11,668 bases of DNA from CALAED01 sp937891035 (GCA_035642125.1 DASQSZ010000255.1:1-11668), one strand, 5' to 3'; numbered from the stretch's first letter, positions 1-6,423 are shown. Translations and numbers: made by a program. The notes: generated from the letters alone by a model not told the origin.

Positions 1-32
1 CCGCGGACCTGGCCCGCGGACCTGGCCCGCGG
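1..32. repeat. 13-bp tandem repeat, cut by window edge
   Basis: The unit CCGCGGACCTGGC occurs twice exactly (1-13 and 14-26), followed by a partial third copy CCGCGG (27-32). The array may extend to the left of the window. It lies about 90 bp upstream of the DUF3151 start and is not obviously coding. Other gene boundaries in this window carry similar short arrays. Confidence 0.8.
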
Positions 33-77
33 CCGACCCGCGCCGGCGGCGAGGCGCGGGTGGGGGTGTCGAGTGGG

Positions 78-100
78 GTATGGCGTGATGATGGCCATAC
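78..100 (+). promoter_or_regulatory. 7-bp inverted repeat upstream of DUF3151 gene
   Basis: GTATGGC (78-84) and GCCATAC (94-100) are perfect inverted repeats around a 9-nt spacer. Flanking GGGG (74-77) and CCC (103-105) could extend the dyad after a two-base gap. It lies just upstream of the proposed -10 element at 110-115, where an operator or activator site would fit. No binding protein can be named. Confidence 0.45.
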
Positions 101-109
101 ATCCCGACT

Positions 110-115
110 TACCAT
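110..115 (+). promoter_or_regulatory. Candidate -10 element, leaderless DUF3151 start
   Basis: TACCAT fits the actinobacterial TANNNT -10 pattern and ends 7 nt before the ATG at 123, so transcription would begin at or next to the start codon. There is no Shine-Dalgarno sequence before 123, which agrees with a leaderless mRNA. No clear -35 hexamer is visible. Confidence 0.45.
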
Positions 116-122
116 GGTCGCC

Positions 123-539
123 ATGACTTCGGATCACCAGAACCTGCTGGGCGGCCCGTCCCCCACCGAGCTGCCGGACAACGCCGACGCGCGGACGAGC
201 CTCGAGCAGGGCGTCGACCCGGTCGAGGTGGCCGCCCGCTTTCCCGCGTTCTCCACGGCGTGGGCCGACCTCGCCGACCGCGCCTTCGCCAAGGGAGAGG
301 TCATCGAGTCCTACGCCTACGCCAGGACCGGCTACCACCGCGGGCTCGACCAGCTGCGCCGCGCCGGCTGGAAGGGCCATGGGCCGATCCCCTGGGAGCA
401 CGTCCCGAACCGGGGCTTCCTGCGGTCCCTGCACGCCCTCGGCCGCGCCGCCGCGGCGATCGGCGAGGACGACGAGGCCGAGCGGTGCAAGACGTTCCTG
501 CGCGACAGCAGCGAGGCGGCGGCAAAGGCGCTTTCCTGA
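123..539 (+). CDS. DUF3151 family protein
   Basis: A 138-residue soluble protein of the actinobacterial DUF3151 family, which has no established function. Recognition rests on the N-terminal NLLGGPSPTELP segment (residues 7-18), the central ARTGYHRGLDQLRRAGWKGH block (67-86) followed by GPIPWEHVPNRGFLR (87-101), and the GEDDEAERC motif near 114-122. The helical, Ala-rich pattern has no signal peptide or membrane segment. Upstream in-frame starts exist at 60 (GTG) and 114 (ATG). I prefer ATG 123 because the protein then begins as family members usually do and TACCAT at 110-115 would give a leaderless transcript. From memory, the neighbourhood DUF3151-purA also occurs in Streptomyces, which suggests a conserved but unexplained association with purine synthesis. 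Confidence 0.88.
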   Translation: MTSDHQNLLGGPSPTELPDNADARTSLEQGVDPVEVAARFPAFSTAWADLADRAFAKGEVIESYAYARTGYHRGLDQLRRAGWKGHGPIPWEHVPNRGFLRSLHALGRAAAAIGEDDEAERCKTFLRDSSEAAAKALS

Positions 540-585
540 CGCACCACTTGACCGCCTTCCCACTGTTCATCGACCTTGGGATATG

Positions 586-623
586 TCGCCGTGTCAGGGC
601 GTCTGGGCGGTTTCTGACGGCGA
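586..623 (+). promoter_or_regulatory. Long bulged dyad between DUF3151 gene and purA
   Basis: TCGCCG (586-591), a two-base TG bulge and TCAG (594-597) can pair with CTGACGGCGA (614-623), giving ten base pairs around a 16-nt loop. There is no following T-run, so it is not a classical intrinsic terminator. The right arm overlaps the place where a -35 element for purA would lie, so an operator role or a U-less terminator for the DUF3151 gene are both possible. Confidence 0.4.
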
Positions 624-633
624 TTTGGCCGGG

Positions 634-639
634 TAGGAT
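634..639 (+). promoter_or_regulatory. purA: Candidate -10 element of purA
   Basis: TAGGAT matches the actinobacterial -10 consensus (TANNNT, often TAGRRT). The -35 region 17 nt upstream reads TTTCTG, a poor match. Transcription would start near 646 and give purA an untranslated leader of about 60 nt containing the 651-681 hairpin. Confidence 0.45.
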
Positions 640-650
640 CTCACCGCAAG

Positions 651-681
651 AGGCTCCTGTCGCACTTGCGGCCAGGGGCCT
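651..681 (+). promoter_or_regulatory. Stem-loop in predicted purA leader
   Basis: AGGCTCCTG (651-659) pairs with CAGGGGCCT (673-681) as nine consecutive pairs, including one G-U wobble. Inside it, CGC (661-663) and GCG (668-670) pair around an ACTT tetraloop. The hairpin ends 9 nt before the purine-rich AGAAGGGA Shine-Dalgarno stretch (690-697). It does not resemble any riboswitch I can recall for purine genes. It may influence mRNA stability or ribosome access, or be a protein-binding site. Confidence 0.5.
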
Positions 682-707
682 TCGCCGTGAGAAGGGACGC
701 ACCGCAG

Positions 708-2003
708 ATGCCTGCCATCGTGCTCGTCGGCGCCCAGTGGGGCGACGAAGGCAAAGGCAAGGCGACCGACCTGCTTGGGGGCCGTGAAAACAACGGGGTC
801 GATTATGTCGTCCGCTATCAGGGGGGCAACAACGCCGGGCATACCGTCGTCATCGGGGACCAAACGTACGCGCTGCACCTGCTGCCCTCGGGCATCTTGT
901 CGCCGGCCGTCACACCGGTCATCGGCAACGGCGTGGTCATCGACCCGGCCGTACTGATCAACGAGATCGACGGACTCCGCGCCCGCGGGATCGACTGCGA
1001 ACGGCTGCTGATCTCGGCCAACGCGCACCTGATCATGCCGCACCACAAGGCACTCGACAAGGTCACCGAACGCTACCTCGGCAAGGCGCGGATCGGCACC
1101 ACCGGCCGCGGCATCGGCCCCGCCTACGGCGACAAGGTGGCCCGGATGGGCATCCGGGTCCAAGATCTCCTCGACCCCGGCATCCTGGAGCAAAAGCTCG
1201 AGCTGGCGCTCAGGGAAAAAAACCAGGTCCTGACCAAGGTCTACAACCGGCGACCGATCGAGGTCGGTCGCGTCGTCGACGAGTACGTCGGCTACGCCGC
1301 CCGGCTGCGCCCGTACGTCGCCGACACCTCACTGGTCCTCAACACCGCGCTGGACAACGACCGGGTCGTGCTGCTCGAAGGCGGTCAGGGCAATCTGCTC
1401 GACCTCGACCACGGCACGTACCCGTTCGTGACGTCCTCCAGCCCAACGGCGGGCGGGGCCTGCGCCGGCTCGGGCATCCCGCCCACCCGCATCAGCCGCG
1501 TGATCGGGATCTTGAAGGCCTACACGACGCGGGTCGGCAGCGGGCCCTTCCCCACCGAGTTGCTCGGCGAGCAGGGCCAGTGGCTACGCACGGCCGGCGG
1601 CGAGTACGGCACGACCACCGGACGCGACCGGCGCTGTGGCTGGTTCGACGCGGTCATCGCCAGGCACGCCGCCAGGATCAACGGGATCACCGACTTCTTC
1701 CTCACCAAGCTCGACGTGCTGTCCGGGCTGGAGCGGGTGCCGGTCTGTGTGGCGTACGAGATCGACGGGATGCGGCACGACGAGATGCCGATGACGCAGA
1801 CCGAGTTCCATCACGCCAGACCGGTGCTCGAGTACCTCGACGGCTGGCAGGACGACATCTCCAAGGCGACGTTGTTCGCCGATCTGCCGCCGAACGCCCA
1901 GGCGTACGTGCGCGCGCTCGAAGAGATGGAGGGCGCGCGGATCTCGGCCATCGGCGTCGGCTCCGGCCGCGACCAGACCCTCCAGCTACACTCCCTGATC
2001 TAG
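708..2003 (+). CDS. purA: Adenylosuccinate synthetase (PurA)
   Basis: Cytoplasmic enzyme joining IMP and aspartate with GTP hydrolysis to give adenylosuccinate, the first committed step to AMP. At 431 residues it has the usual bacterial length. The N-terminal QWGDEGKGK loop (10-18) carries catalytic Asp13, and GGNNAGHT (39-46) carries His45. TGRGIGPAYGDK, the substrate loop TSSSPTAGGACAGSGIPP, GEYGTTTGRDRRCGW and the C-terminal GVGSGRDQT GTP/base-binding segment all follow in family order. I chose ATG 708 because it follows AGAAGGGA (690-697) at a workable distance and begins as the family does (PAIVLVGAQWG). The frame is open back to 666, but that adds only an unrelated 14-residue extension. 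PurB downstream completes the route to AMP. An A7 run at 1216-1222 is unusual for this GC-rich gene. Confidence 0.97.
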   Translation: MPAIVLVGAQWGDEGKGKATDLLGGRENNGVDYVVRYQGGNNAGHTVVIGDQTYALHLLPSGILSPAVTPVIGNGVVIDPAVLINEIDGLRARGIDCERLLISANAHLIMPHHKALDKVTERYLGKARIGTTGRGIGPAYGDKVARMGIRVQDLLDPGILEQKLELALREKNQVLTKVYNRRPIEVGRVVDEYVGYAARLRPYVADTSLVLNTALDNDRVVLLEGGQGNLLDLDHGTYPFVTSSSPTAGGACAGSGIPPTRISRVIGILKAYTTRVGSGPFPTELLGEQGQWLRTAGGEYGTTTGRDRRCGWFDAVIARHAARINGITDFFLTKLDVLSGLERVPVCVAYEIDGMRHDEMPMTQTEFHHARPVLEYLDGWQDDISKATLFADLPPNAQAYVRALEEMEGARISAIGVGSGRDQTLQLHSLI

Positions 2004-2008
2004 CCCGG

Positions 2009-2058
2009 CCAACCCGACCAACCCGACCAACCCCGATTCGACCCCGACTCGACCCCGG
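2009..2058. repeat. 9-bp tandem array 3' of purA
   Basis: CCAACCCGA is repeated exactly at 2009-2017 and 2018-2026, then as CCAACCCCGA (2027-2036), and decays into two CGACCCCG copies (2039-2046 and 2050-2057). The array begins five bases after the purA stop codon and fills much of the 128-bp gap before the phosphodiesterase gene. Rotated, the unit is CCGACCAAC, one base different from the CCGACGAAC unit in the purC N-terminus. Confidence 0.75.
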
Positions 2059-2118
2059 CTTCCGAGGCTGGTGATCCGATCCTCACTCCGTGTTTCCCTC
2101 GGCGACGCCGAGGGGTCA

Positions 2119-2124
2119 TAGCCT
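2119..2124 (+). promoter_or_regulatory. Candidate -10 element, leaderless GDPD start
   Basis: TAGCCT fits TANNNT and ends 7 nt before the GTG at 2132, the same spacing as at the DUF3151 gene. It supports GTG 2132 as a leaderless start rather than the upstream in-frame GTG at 2090. No convincing -35 is seen. Confidence 0.45.
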
Positions 2125-2131
2125 GCCTGAC

Positions 2132-3121
2132 GTGACGACTCGGGGGGCCCGTATCGAGATCATCGGCCATCGCGGCGCACGCGGACTGCGCCCAGAGAAC
2201 ACCTTGCCCGGCTTCGCGCACGCGCTCGAGATCGGCGTCGACGCCGTTGAGCTCGACGTCGGGCTGACCGCGGACGGCGCGGTGATCTGCAACCATGACC
2301 TTGCGCTGTCGCCGGTCAACTGCCGGGACACCGCGCCGGCGACGCCGGGCGATCCGCTGTTCCCCTATGTCGGGCGGATGCTGCGCGAGCTGACGCTGGC
2401 ACAGATCAAGACCATCGACGTCGGCGCCCGCCACCGTGCCGACGCGCTCGCCGCGACGCTGGTGCCGGTGCCAGGCACGCCGCCGCCGACGCTCGCCGAG
2501 GCGGCCGCGCTGATCGGCCGGTACGACGGGGGGCGGCCCGAGGGATCGGCCGACGGGTACGCGGACGCGCGGCTCGCCGTCGAGCTCAAGACCAGACCCG
2601 AATGGCCGGCCACCGAGGTCGAGTGGTTCGTGGCCACCGTCCGGGAGATCCTGGTGTCGGCCGGCCTGCGCGGCCGCTTCCGGTTGCTGGGCTTCGACTG
2701 GCGGGTCATCGTCGCGGCCCGGCTGATGCTCCCCGAGGTCGAGTGCGTCGCCCTGGTGCAGGAGGAGACGGTCGTGCCCGGCACCCCGTGGCTGGCGGGG
2801 CTCGACCCGGCCGACCTGACCGGCGCCGCGCTCGCCGCCGGCGCCGGCGTCTTGTCGGCTCATCACCGGCAGGTCACCCGCGAGCTGGTCGACGACGCCC
2901 ACGAACGCGGCCTGCGGGTCACGGTCTGGACGGTGAACGATCCGGCCGCGATGGCGGCCTTCATCGACCTGGGCGTCGACGGGCTCGTGACGGACTACCC
3001 GGACCGAGCGCGGATCGTGCTGGAATCCCGCGGCCTGCCGGTGCCCCGCCGGGCCGGGCCCGAGTTCACAGCCAGCCGTTCCGCCGGAAGCCTCGATAGA
3101 GCAGGACGCAACACACGGTGA
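2132..3121 (+). CDS. Glycerophosphodiester phosphodiesterase family protein
   Basis: A 329-residue TIM-barrel phosphodiesterase of the GDPD family, which hydrolyses glycerophosphodiesters to sn-glycerol-3-phosphate and an alcohol. The signature HRGARGLRPENT begins at His13, the metal-binding VELDV segment holds Glu39 and Asp41, and CNHD supplies the second catalytic His (54). A later AVELKT, an LLGFDW strand and the C-terminal VTVWTVNDPAAM...GVDGLVTDYP block are typical of the family. There is no signal peptide, so it should be cytoplasmic and act on lipid turnover products. The start is GTG 2132, supported by TAGCCT at 2119-2124; GTG 2090 would add 14 unconserved residues. The last 19 codons overlap the 3' end of the convergent corA gene. 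The substrate cannot be told from sequence. Confidence 0.92.
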   Translation: MTTRGARIEIIGHRGARGLRPENTLPGFAHALEIGVDAVELDVGLTADGAVICNHDLALSPVNCRDTAPATPGDPLFPYVGRMLRELTLAQIKTIDVGARHRADALAATLVPVPGTPPPTLAEAAALIGRYDGGRPEGSADGYADARLAVELKTRPEWPATEVEWFVATVREILVSAGLRGRFRLLGFDWRVIVAARLMLPEVECVALVQEETVVPGTPWLAGLDPADLTGAALAAGAGVLSAHHRQVTRELVDDAHERGLRVTVWTVNDPAAMAAFIDLGVDGLVTDYPDRARIVLESRGLPVPRRAGPEFTASRSAGSLDRAGRNTR

Positions 3122-4187
3122 TCAGGCTGAGCACGGCCGGATAGCCGAAGGCCCACCTGAGCTCGGGCATCTGCTCGAAGTTCATGCCGTAGACGCCGGC
3201 GATCGCGGTCGGCACCATCAAGATCGCGCCCCACGCCGAGATCTTGCGCATGTCCTGGTTGTCATCGACCGTCACCTGCGTCATGTGGGCCTGCAGGATG
3301 GGGGTGAGCAGCTCGTCGCACGACTCCACCTGCTCCCTGACGCGGGTGAGGTGGTCTTCGACGTCACGGAAGTACTCCCGGATCTCGGCGGGCACGAAGC
3401 GGCGGCCGACGAGGGTCCGCAGCGGCCCGGCCAGCGGCCCCACCGCCCGCTTGAGGTGGATGACCTCGCGCTTGAGCCGGTAGATGCGGCCCGCCTCGTT
3501 GGTGCGCTCGGGGGAGAAGACGGCCTCTTCGACCTCGTCGATGTCCTGCTGTACGCCGGCGACGACGCACATGTAGTCGTCGACGACGCGGTCGGCGATC
3601 GCGTGCACGACCGCGGCCGGGCCGAGCGCGAGCCGCTCGGGGCTGGCCTCCAGCCGCCGCCGGACCGACCCGAGCTCGCCGTGCATGCCGTGCCGTACGG
3701 TCACCACGAAGTCGGCTCCGCAGAACGCCATGATCTCGCCGGTCTCGACGGACTCGCCGCCGCCGGCCCGAGCGACGTACCCGACCGTCTTCATGACGAA
3801 GAACTGGACGCCGTCGTAGCGCTCCAGCTTCGGTCGCTGATGCGCGTGAACGGCGTCCTCGACGGCGAGCGGGTGCAGCCCGAACACCTCGGCCAGCTGC
3901 TCGAGCTCACCGGCATGGGGCTCGTGCAGGCCGACCCAGACGAAACCGGCGTCGGCTCCCTCCGCGATACTCGTCCGGGCGCCGTCGCGGACGAGTCGTA
4001 CGGCAGCGGAGATCGAATCGGTGGACACCCGCCGGCCGCCCACGTAGGCGGCCCAGTCGATGACGGCCGAACGCGGGCCGAAGTCGTCGCGGCGGCCGCC
4101 GCGGCCGGGCCGGGCGAGCGGCCGGAAGAGGGTCTTGGCACGGGGGTGGCGGACGGCCCGCGGACGCGCGACCTTGATCGTGGCCAT
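3066..4187 (-). CDS. corA: CorA-family Mg2+/Co2+ transporter
   Basis: A 373-residue inner-membrane divalent-cation channel of the CorA family, usually a homopentamer taking up Mg2+. A large, mostly acidic and helical cytoplasmic domain covers residues 50-310; the PLAVEDAVHAHQRPKLERY and DDNQDMRKISAWG segments are characteristic. Two C-terminal membrane helices (about 313-333 and 346-366) flank the diagnostic GMN motif (334-336). The basic Arg-rich first 35 residues are an unusual extension. ATG 4187 is supported by AAGGAG on the minus strand (4201-4196) with an 8-nt spacer. The gene is convergent with the GDPD gene, overlapping it by 56 bp at the stop-codon ends, and divergent from purD. A possible short leader ORF precedes it. 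CorA relatives that export or carry Zn2+ cannot be excluded. Confidence 0.95.
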   Translation of the reverse strand: MATIKVARPRAVRHPRAKTLFRPLARPGRGGRRDDFGPRSAVIDWAAYVGGRRVSTDSISAAVRLVRDGARTSIAEGADAGFVWVGLHEPHAGELEQLAEVFGLHPLAVEDAVHAHQRPKLERYDGVQFFVMKTVGYVARAGGGESVETGEIMAFCGADFVVTVRHGMHGELGSVRRRLEASPERLALGPAAVVHAIADRVVDDYMCVVAGVQQDIDEVEEAVFSPERTNEAGRIYRLKREVIHLKRAVGPLAGPLRTLVGRRFVPAEIREYFRDVEDHLTRVREQVESCDELLTPILQAHMTQVTVDDNQDMRKISAWGAILMVPTAIAGVYGMNFEQMPELRWAFGYPAVLSLITVCCVLLYRGFRRNGWL

Positions 4188-4227
4188 GGGGAAGGCTCCT
4201 TACCCCGGCCAGACGAACCGCGACGCG

Positions 4228-4350
4228 CTACGACCCGATGTGCGGGGAGCGCGCTGGACACGTGGCCGGACGCCGAGTAGAGGTGAACGGATCAGTTGAG
4301 CTGCGACTATGGGGAATCTCGGCGGTACTGCAGGGATCTCCAGGACTCAT
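4228..4350 (-). CDS. Possible 40-codon leader ORF upstream of corA
   Basis: On the minus strand an ATG (4350-4348) is preceded by GGGAGGTGATC (4365-4355), an exceptionally long match to the anti-Shine-Dalgarno end of 16S rRNA, with GGAGG nine bases from the ATG. The ORF encodes a 40-residue, Pro/Ser/Thr-rich peptide (seven prolines, beginning MSPGDPCSTAEIPHS) and stops 40 nt before the corA ATG. Its third codon positions are only about 60 percent G or C, well below the neighbouring genes, so it is not an ordinary protein gene. A regulatory leader peptide is plausible: Salmonella corA is known to have a translated leader (corL), and proline-rich leaders act in Mg2+ control of mgtA. That analogy is inference. 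Confidence 0.4.
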   Translation of the reverse strand: MSPGDPCSTAEIPHSRSSTDPFTSTRRPATCPARSPHIGS

Positions 4351-4398
4351 TGCCGATCACCTCCCTTCGCACTGGGCATCAGGCCACAAACGTCCTAG

Positions 4399-4404
4399 AG
4401 GTTA
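4399..4404 (-). promoter_or_regulatory. Candidate -10 element for corA leader
   Basis: On the minus strand TAACCT (4404-4399) fits TANNNT. Transcription would start near 4392, about 40 nt before the leader ORF and 205 nt before corA. No -35 match is visible at the expected distance. Confidence 0.25.
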
Positions 4405-4510
4405 GCACTGGTCTCGTCGCTCGCTCTCTGGATCGCCTCCTTTGCCCTGGCTCCGGGGGGTCTCCCCTCGGGCGGCGGCGCGGGGGAGGTGCGTGGCGTT
4501 GTGTCCTTGG

Positions 4511-4522
4511 CCCGGGCCCGGG
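4511..4522. promoter_or_regulatory. 12-bp palindrome in purD promoter region
   Basis: CCCGGGCCCGGG is a perfect palindrome whose right edge lies 11 bp before the purD -10 candidate, so it covers the -35 position. It could be an operator, but in DNA this GC-rich such a simple palindrome could also arise by chance. Confidence 0.35.
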
Positions 4523-4533
4523 AACCCGCCGGA

Positions 4534-4539
4534 TAGGGT
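4534..4539 (+). promoter_or_regulatory. purD: Candidate -10 element, leaderless purD start
   Basis: TAGGGT matches the actinobacterial -10 pattern and ends 8 nt before the GTG at 4548. No Shine-Dalgarno sequence of normal strength and spacing precedes that GTG, so a leaderless transcript is likely. The -35 position is occupied by the 4511-4522 palindrome instead of a TTGACA-like sequence. Confidence 0.5.
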
Positions 4540-4547
4540 GAGGCACC

Positions 4548-5807
4548 GTGCGCATCCTCCTCCTCGGATCCGGCGGCCGGGAGCATGCGATCGCCCGCGC
4601 CCTGCGCCGCGACCCGGCGGTCACCGTGATCCACTGCGCGCCGGGCAACGCCGGCACCGCCGAGATCGCGGAAAACCACGTGCTCGACGTGACCGACCCG
4701 GTCGCCGTCGTTGAACTGGCCAAACGGCTGCGGCCCGGCCTGGTCGTGATCGGCCCGGAGGCGCCGCTGATGGCCGGGGTGGCCGACGCGGTCCGCCAAA
4801 GCGGCCTTCCGTGCTTCGGCCCCGACGCCGCCGCGGCCAGGATCGAGGGGTCGAAGGCGTTCGCCAAAGAGATCATGGCCGCCGCCGGCGTGCCGACGGC
4901 GGCCGCCCGGGTCTGTGCCTCGGCCGCCGAGGTGGCCGCGGCGCTGGACGAGTTCGGCCCGCCGTACGTGGTCAAGGACGACGGGCTGGCCGCCGGCAAG
5001 GGGGTGGTGGTGACCCGAGACCGGGCGACCGCCGAACGGCACGCGGCCGACTGCGACCGGGTCGTCGTCGAGGCCTACCTCGACGGGCCCGAAGTATCGG
5101 TGTTCGCGCTGAGCGACGGGGCCAACGTCGTCCCGCTGCTACCCGCGCAGGACTTCAAACGGGCCTACGACCACGACGAGGGCCCCAACACCGGCGGCAT
5201 GGGCGCGTACGCGCCGCTGCCCTGGGCGCCGCCGGGGCTGGCCGAGGAGGTGGTGGCCACGGTCGTCCGCCCGGCCATCGCCGAACTCGCGCGCCGGGAG
5301 ACCCCCTACAGCGGGTTGTTGTACGCGGGCCTCGCACTGACCGCGCACGGCCTGCGGGTGGTGGAGTTCAACGCCAGGTTCGGGGACCCGGAGACACAGG
5401 TCGTGCTCGACCGGCTCGGCACGCCGCTGTCCGGTGTGCTGCAGGAGTGCGCGATGGGCGGGCTGCCGCCCGGCACGGCCCTGGAGTGGCTGCCCGGCGC
5501 CGCGGTGACCGTGGTGGTCGCCGCGGAGAACTATCCGGGGACCCCGGCCAAGGGCGATCCGATAGCCGGGATCGACGAGGCCGAGCGGGTGCCCGGCGCG
5601 TACGTGCTGCACGCGGGCACGCGGCGCGACCATGAGGGTGTGCTCATGTCGGCCGGCGGCCGAGTGCTCAACGTGGTCGGCGTAGGCGCGGATATCGCCG
5701 CCGCGCGCAAGACCGTGTACGAGGCCGTCGGCAAGATCAGGATGCGCGGCGCCCATTACCGCACCGACATCGCCGCCGCTCCCCCGTCGTCCCCGTCGTC
5801 CCCGTAG
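4548..5807 (+). CDS. purD: Phosphoribosylamine-glycine ligase (PurD)
   Basis: Cytoplasmic ATP-grasp enzyme joining 5-phosphoribosylamine and glycine to give GAR, the second step of de novo purine synthesis. The 419-residue length is normal. In order: GSGGREHAIA at the N-terminus (about 8-17), GPEAPLMAGVAD, the SKAFAKEIM entry to the ATP-grasp domain, the VVKDDGLAAGKGVVV nucleotide loop (141-155, Lys143), DFKRAYDHDEGPNTGGMGAY (PNTGGMGAY at 213-221) and RFGDPETQVVLDRL (from Arg277) carrying metal ligands. GTG 4548 is the only start that keeps the N-terminal Rossmann strand, and TAGGGT precedes it. The C-terminus ends in an unusual PPSSPSSP tail encoded by a 9-bp tandem repeat, beyond the usual family end near RTDIAAA. 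It is convergent with the LppU-like gene. Confidence 0.97.
   Translation: MRILLLGSGGREHAIARALRRDPAVTVIHCAPGNAGTAEIAENHVLDVTDPVAVVELAKRLRPGLVVIGPEAPLMAGVADAVRQSGLPCFGPDAAAARIEGSKAFAKEIMAAAGVPTAAARVCASAAEVAAALDEFGPPYVVKDDGLAAGKGVVVTRDRATAERHAADCDRVVVEAYLDGPEVSVFALSDGANVVPLLPAQDFKRAYDHDEGPNTGGMGAYAPLPWAPPGLAEEVVATVVRPAIAELARRETPYSGLLYAGLALTAHGLRVVEFNARFGDPETQVVLDRLGTPLSGVLQECAMGGLPPGTALEWLPGAAVTVVVAAENYPGTPAKGDPIAGIDEAERVPGAYVLHAGTRRDHEGVLMSAGGRVLNVVGVGADIAAARKTVYEAVGKIRMRGAHYRTDIAAAPPSSPSSP
5782..5804. repeat. 9-bp tandem repeat at the end of purD
   Basis: CCCCGTCGT occurs at 5782-5790 and 5791-5799, followed by CCCCG before the TAG stop. Being in frame, it encodes the Ser-Pro-Ser-Ser-Pro tail of PurD. 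Related GTCGTC runs continue at 5840-5856, and GTCGAACC is directly repeated at 5813-5820 and 5832-5839 in the gap after the gene. Confidence 0.7.
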
Positions 5808-5914
5808 CCCGCGTCGAACCCCCGGCCTCCGGTCGAACCTCGTCGTCCCGTCGTCGCCGCACCGCTGTTACCACCCCGACGCGCGGCCAGGTGACCGCAG
5901 TACGGGTAGCGGCG

Positions 5915-6394
5915 TTACTTGTTGGGGCCGAGGCAAAGGACGTAGCCCTTGCCGCCTTCCTCACCCTTCCAGAAGGCGCTCTCGGCGGTCGGGAACGCCT
6001 TGCAGATCGATCCGCTGTCGGAGTTGAACTCGGACTGGGTCTTGTCCTCGACCTTGCCGACGATCTTGTATTGGGCGCCTGCCTCCGTGCACTTCACGAC
6101 CTTGAGGTCGTCGGCGCTCGTGCCGCTCATGCAGTCGCCCACATTGGCGATGTCCGGGTCACCGGTGGCGAACTTGATCACGGCGCCGACCAGCACGAAG
6201 ACGACCGCGCCGATGACCAGCTGCAGGGCAATGCGGAGCCCACGCCGCTTCTTCTTCGGCGGCTCGGCGGGCGGCTGACCCGGCCCGCCCGGATAGTTTG
6301 GCTGAACCGGGTAGCCAGGCTGGGCGGGCTGACTCACCGGCTGGCCGGGGTACCCCTGCGGTGGGCCCGCCTGCGGCGGATGTGGAGTTGTCAA
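5915..6394 (-). CDS. LppU/SCO3897-type single-pass membrane protein
   Basis: A 159-residue predicted type II membrane protein resembling the actinobacterial LppU/SCO3897 family, whose function is not established. Residues 1-46 are a Pro/Gln/Gly/Tyr-rich cytoplasmic tail with repeated PGYP/GQP-like elements. KKKRR (47-51) marks the inside edge of one hydrophobic helix (about 55-76). The outer domain (77-159) has four cysteines (88, 102, 131, 154) that could form two disulfides, with the IANVGDCMSG and YVLCLG blocks that led me to the family. The start is TTG 6394, with GAGGT a few bases upstream. The resulting MTTPHPP beginning is typical of such proteins. An ATG-CGT-TGA mini-frame overlaps that TTG. 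The gene is convergent with purD and divergent from purB, so it is unlikely to belong to the purine operon. Confidence 0.85.
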   Translation of the reverse strand: MTTPHPPQAGPPQGYPGQPVSQPAQPGYPVQPNYPGGPGQPPAEPPKKKRRGLRIALQLVIGAVVFVLVGAVIKFATGDPDIANVGDCMSGTSADDLKVVKCTEAGAQYKIVGKVEDKTQSEFNSDSGSICKAFPTAESAFWKGEEGGKGYVLCLGPNK

Positions 6395-6423
6395 CGCATA
6401 CCTCTCTCTTAGGTAGGAGATGA

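Larger units (their letters stand above)
4188..4547. other. Divergent corA-purD intergenic region
   Basis: This 360-bp region separates the corA and purD starts. The left two thirds are less GC-rich than the genes. On the minus strand they hold a TAACCT hexamer, a very strong Shine-Dalgarno sequence and a 40-codon ORF ahead of corA. The right third is GC-rich, with a 12-bp palindrome (4511-4522) and the purD -10 candidate. I compared the minus-strand leader from memory with the M-box magnesium riboswitch and saw none of its conserved blocks. Confidence 0.6.

Noticed and set aside
3285..4280. 331-codon open frame on the plus strand opposite corA
   Set aside because: It mirrors the corA codons, has no recognisable motif, and the minus-strand protein carries the GMN signature and an SD. 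It is a GC-bias shadow.
4351..4368. Plus-strand likeness to the 3' end of 16S rRNA
   Set aside because: GATCACCTCCC resembles the 16S anti-SD tail, but no other rRNA sequence surrounds it. It is the complement of the minus-strand SD.
4188..4404. M-box (ykoK) magnesium riboswitch upstream of corA
   Set aside because: The minus-strand leader lacks the conserved M-box blocks as I remember them. A covariance-model search would settle it.
5808..5914. Intrinsic terminator between convergent purD and LppU-like genes
   Set aside because: I found only a wide-loop CCGCT/AGCGG pairing (5862-5912) and no T-run, too weak to list as a terminator.
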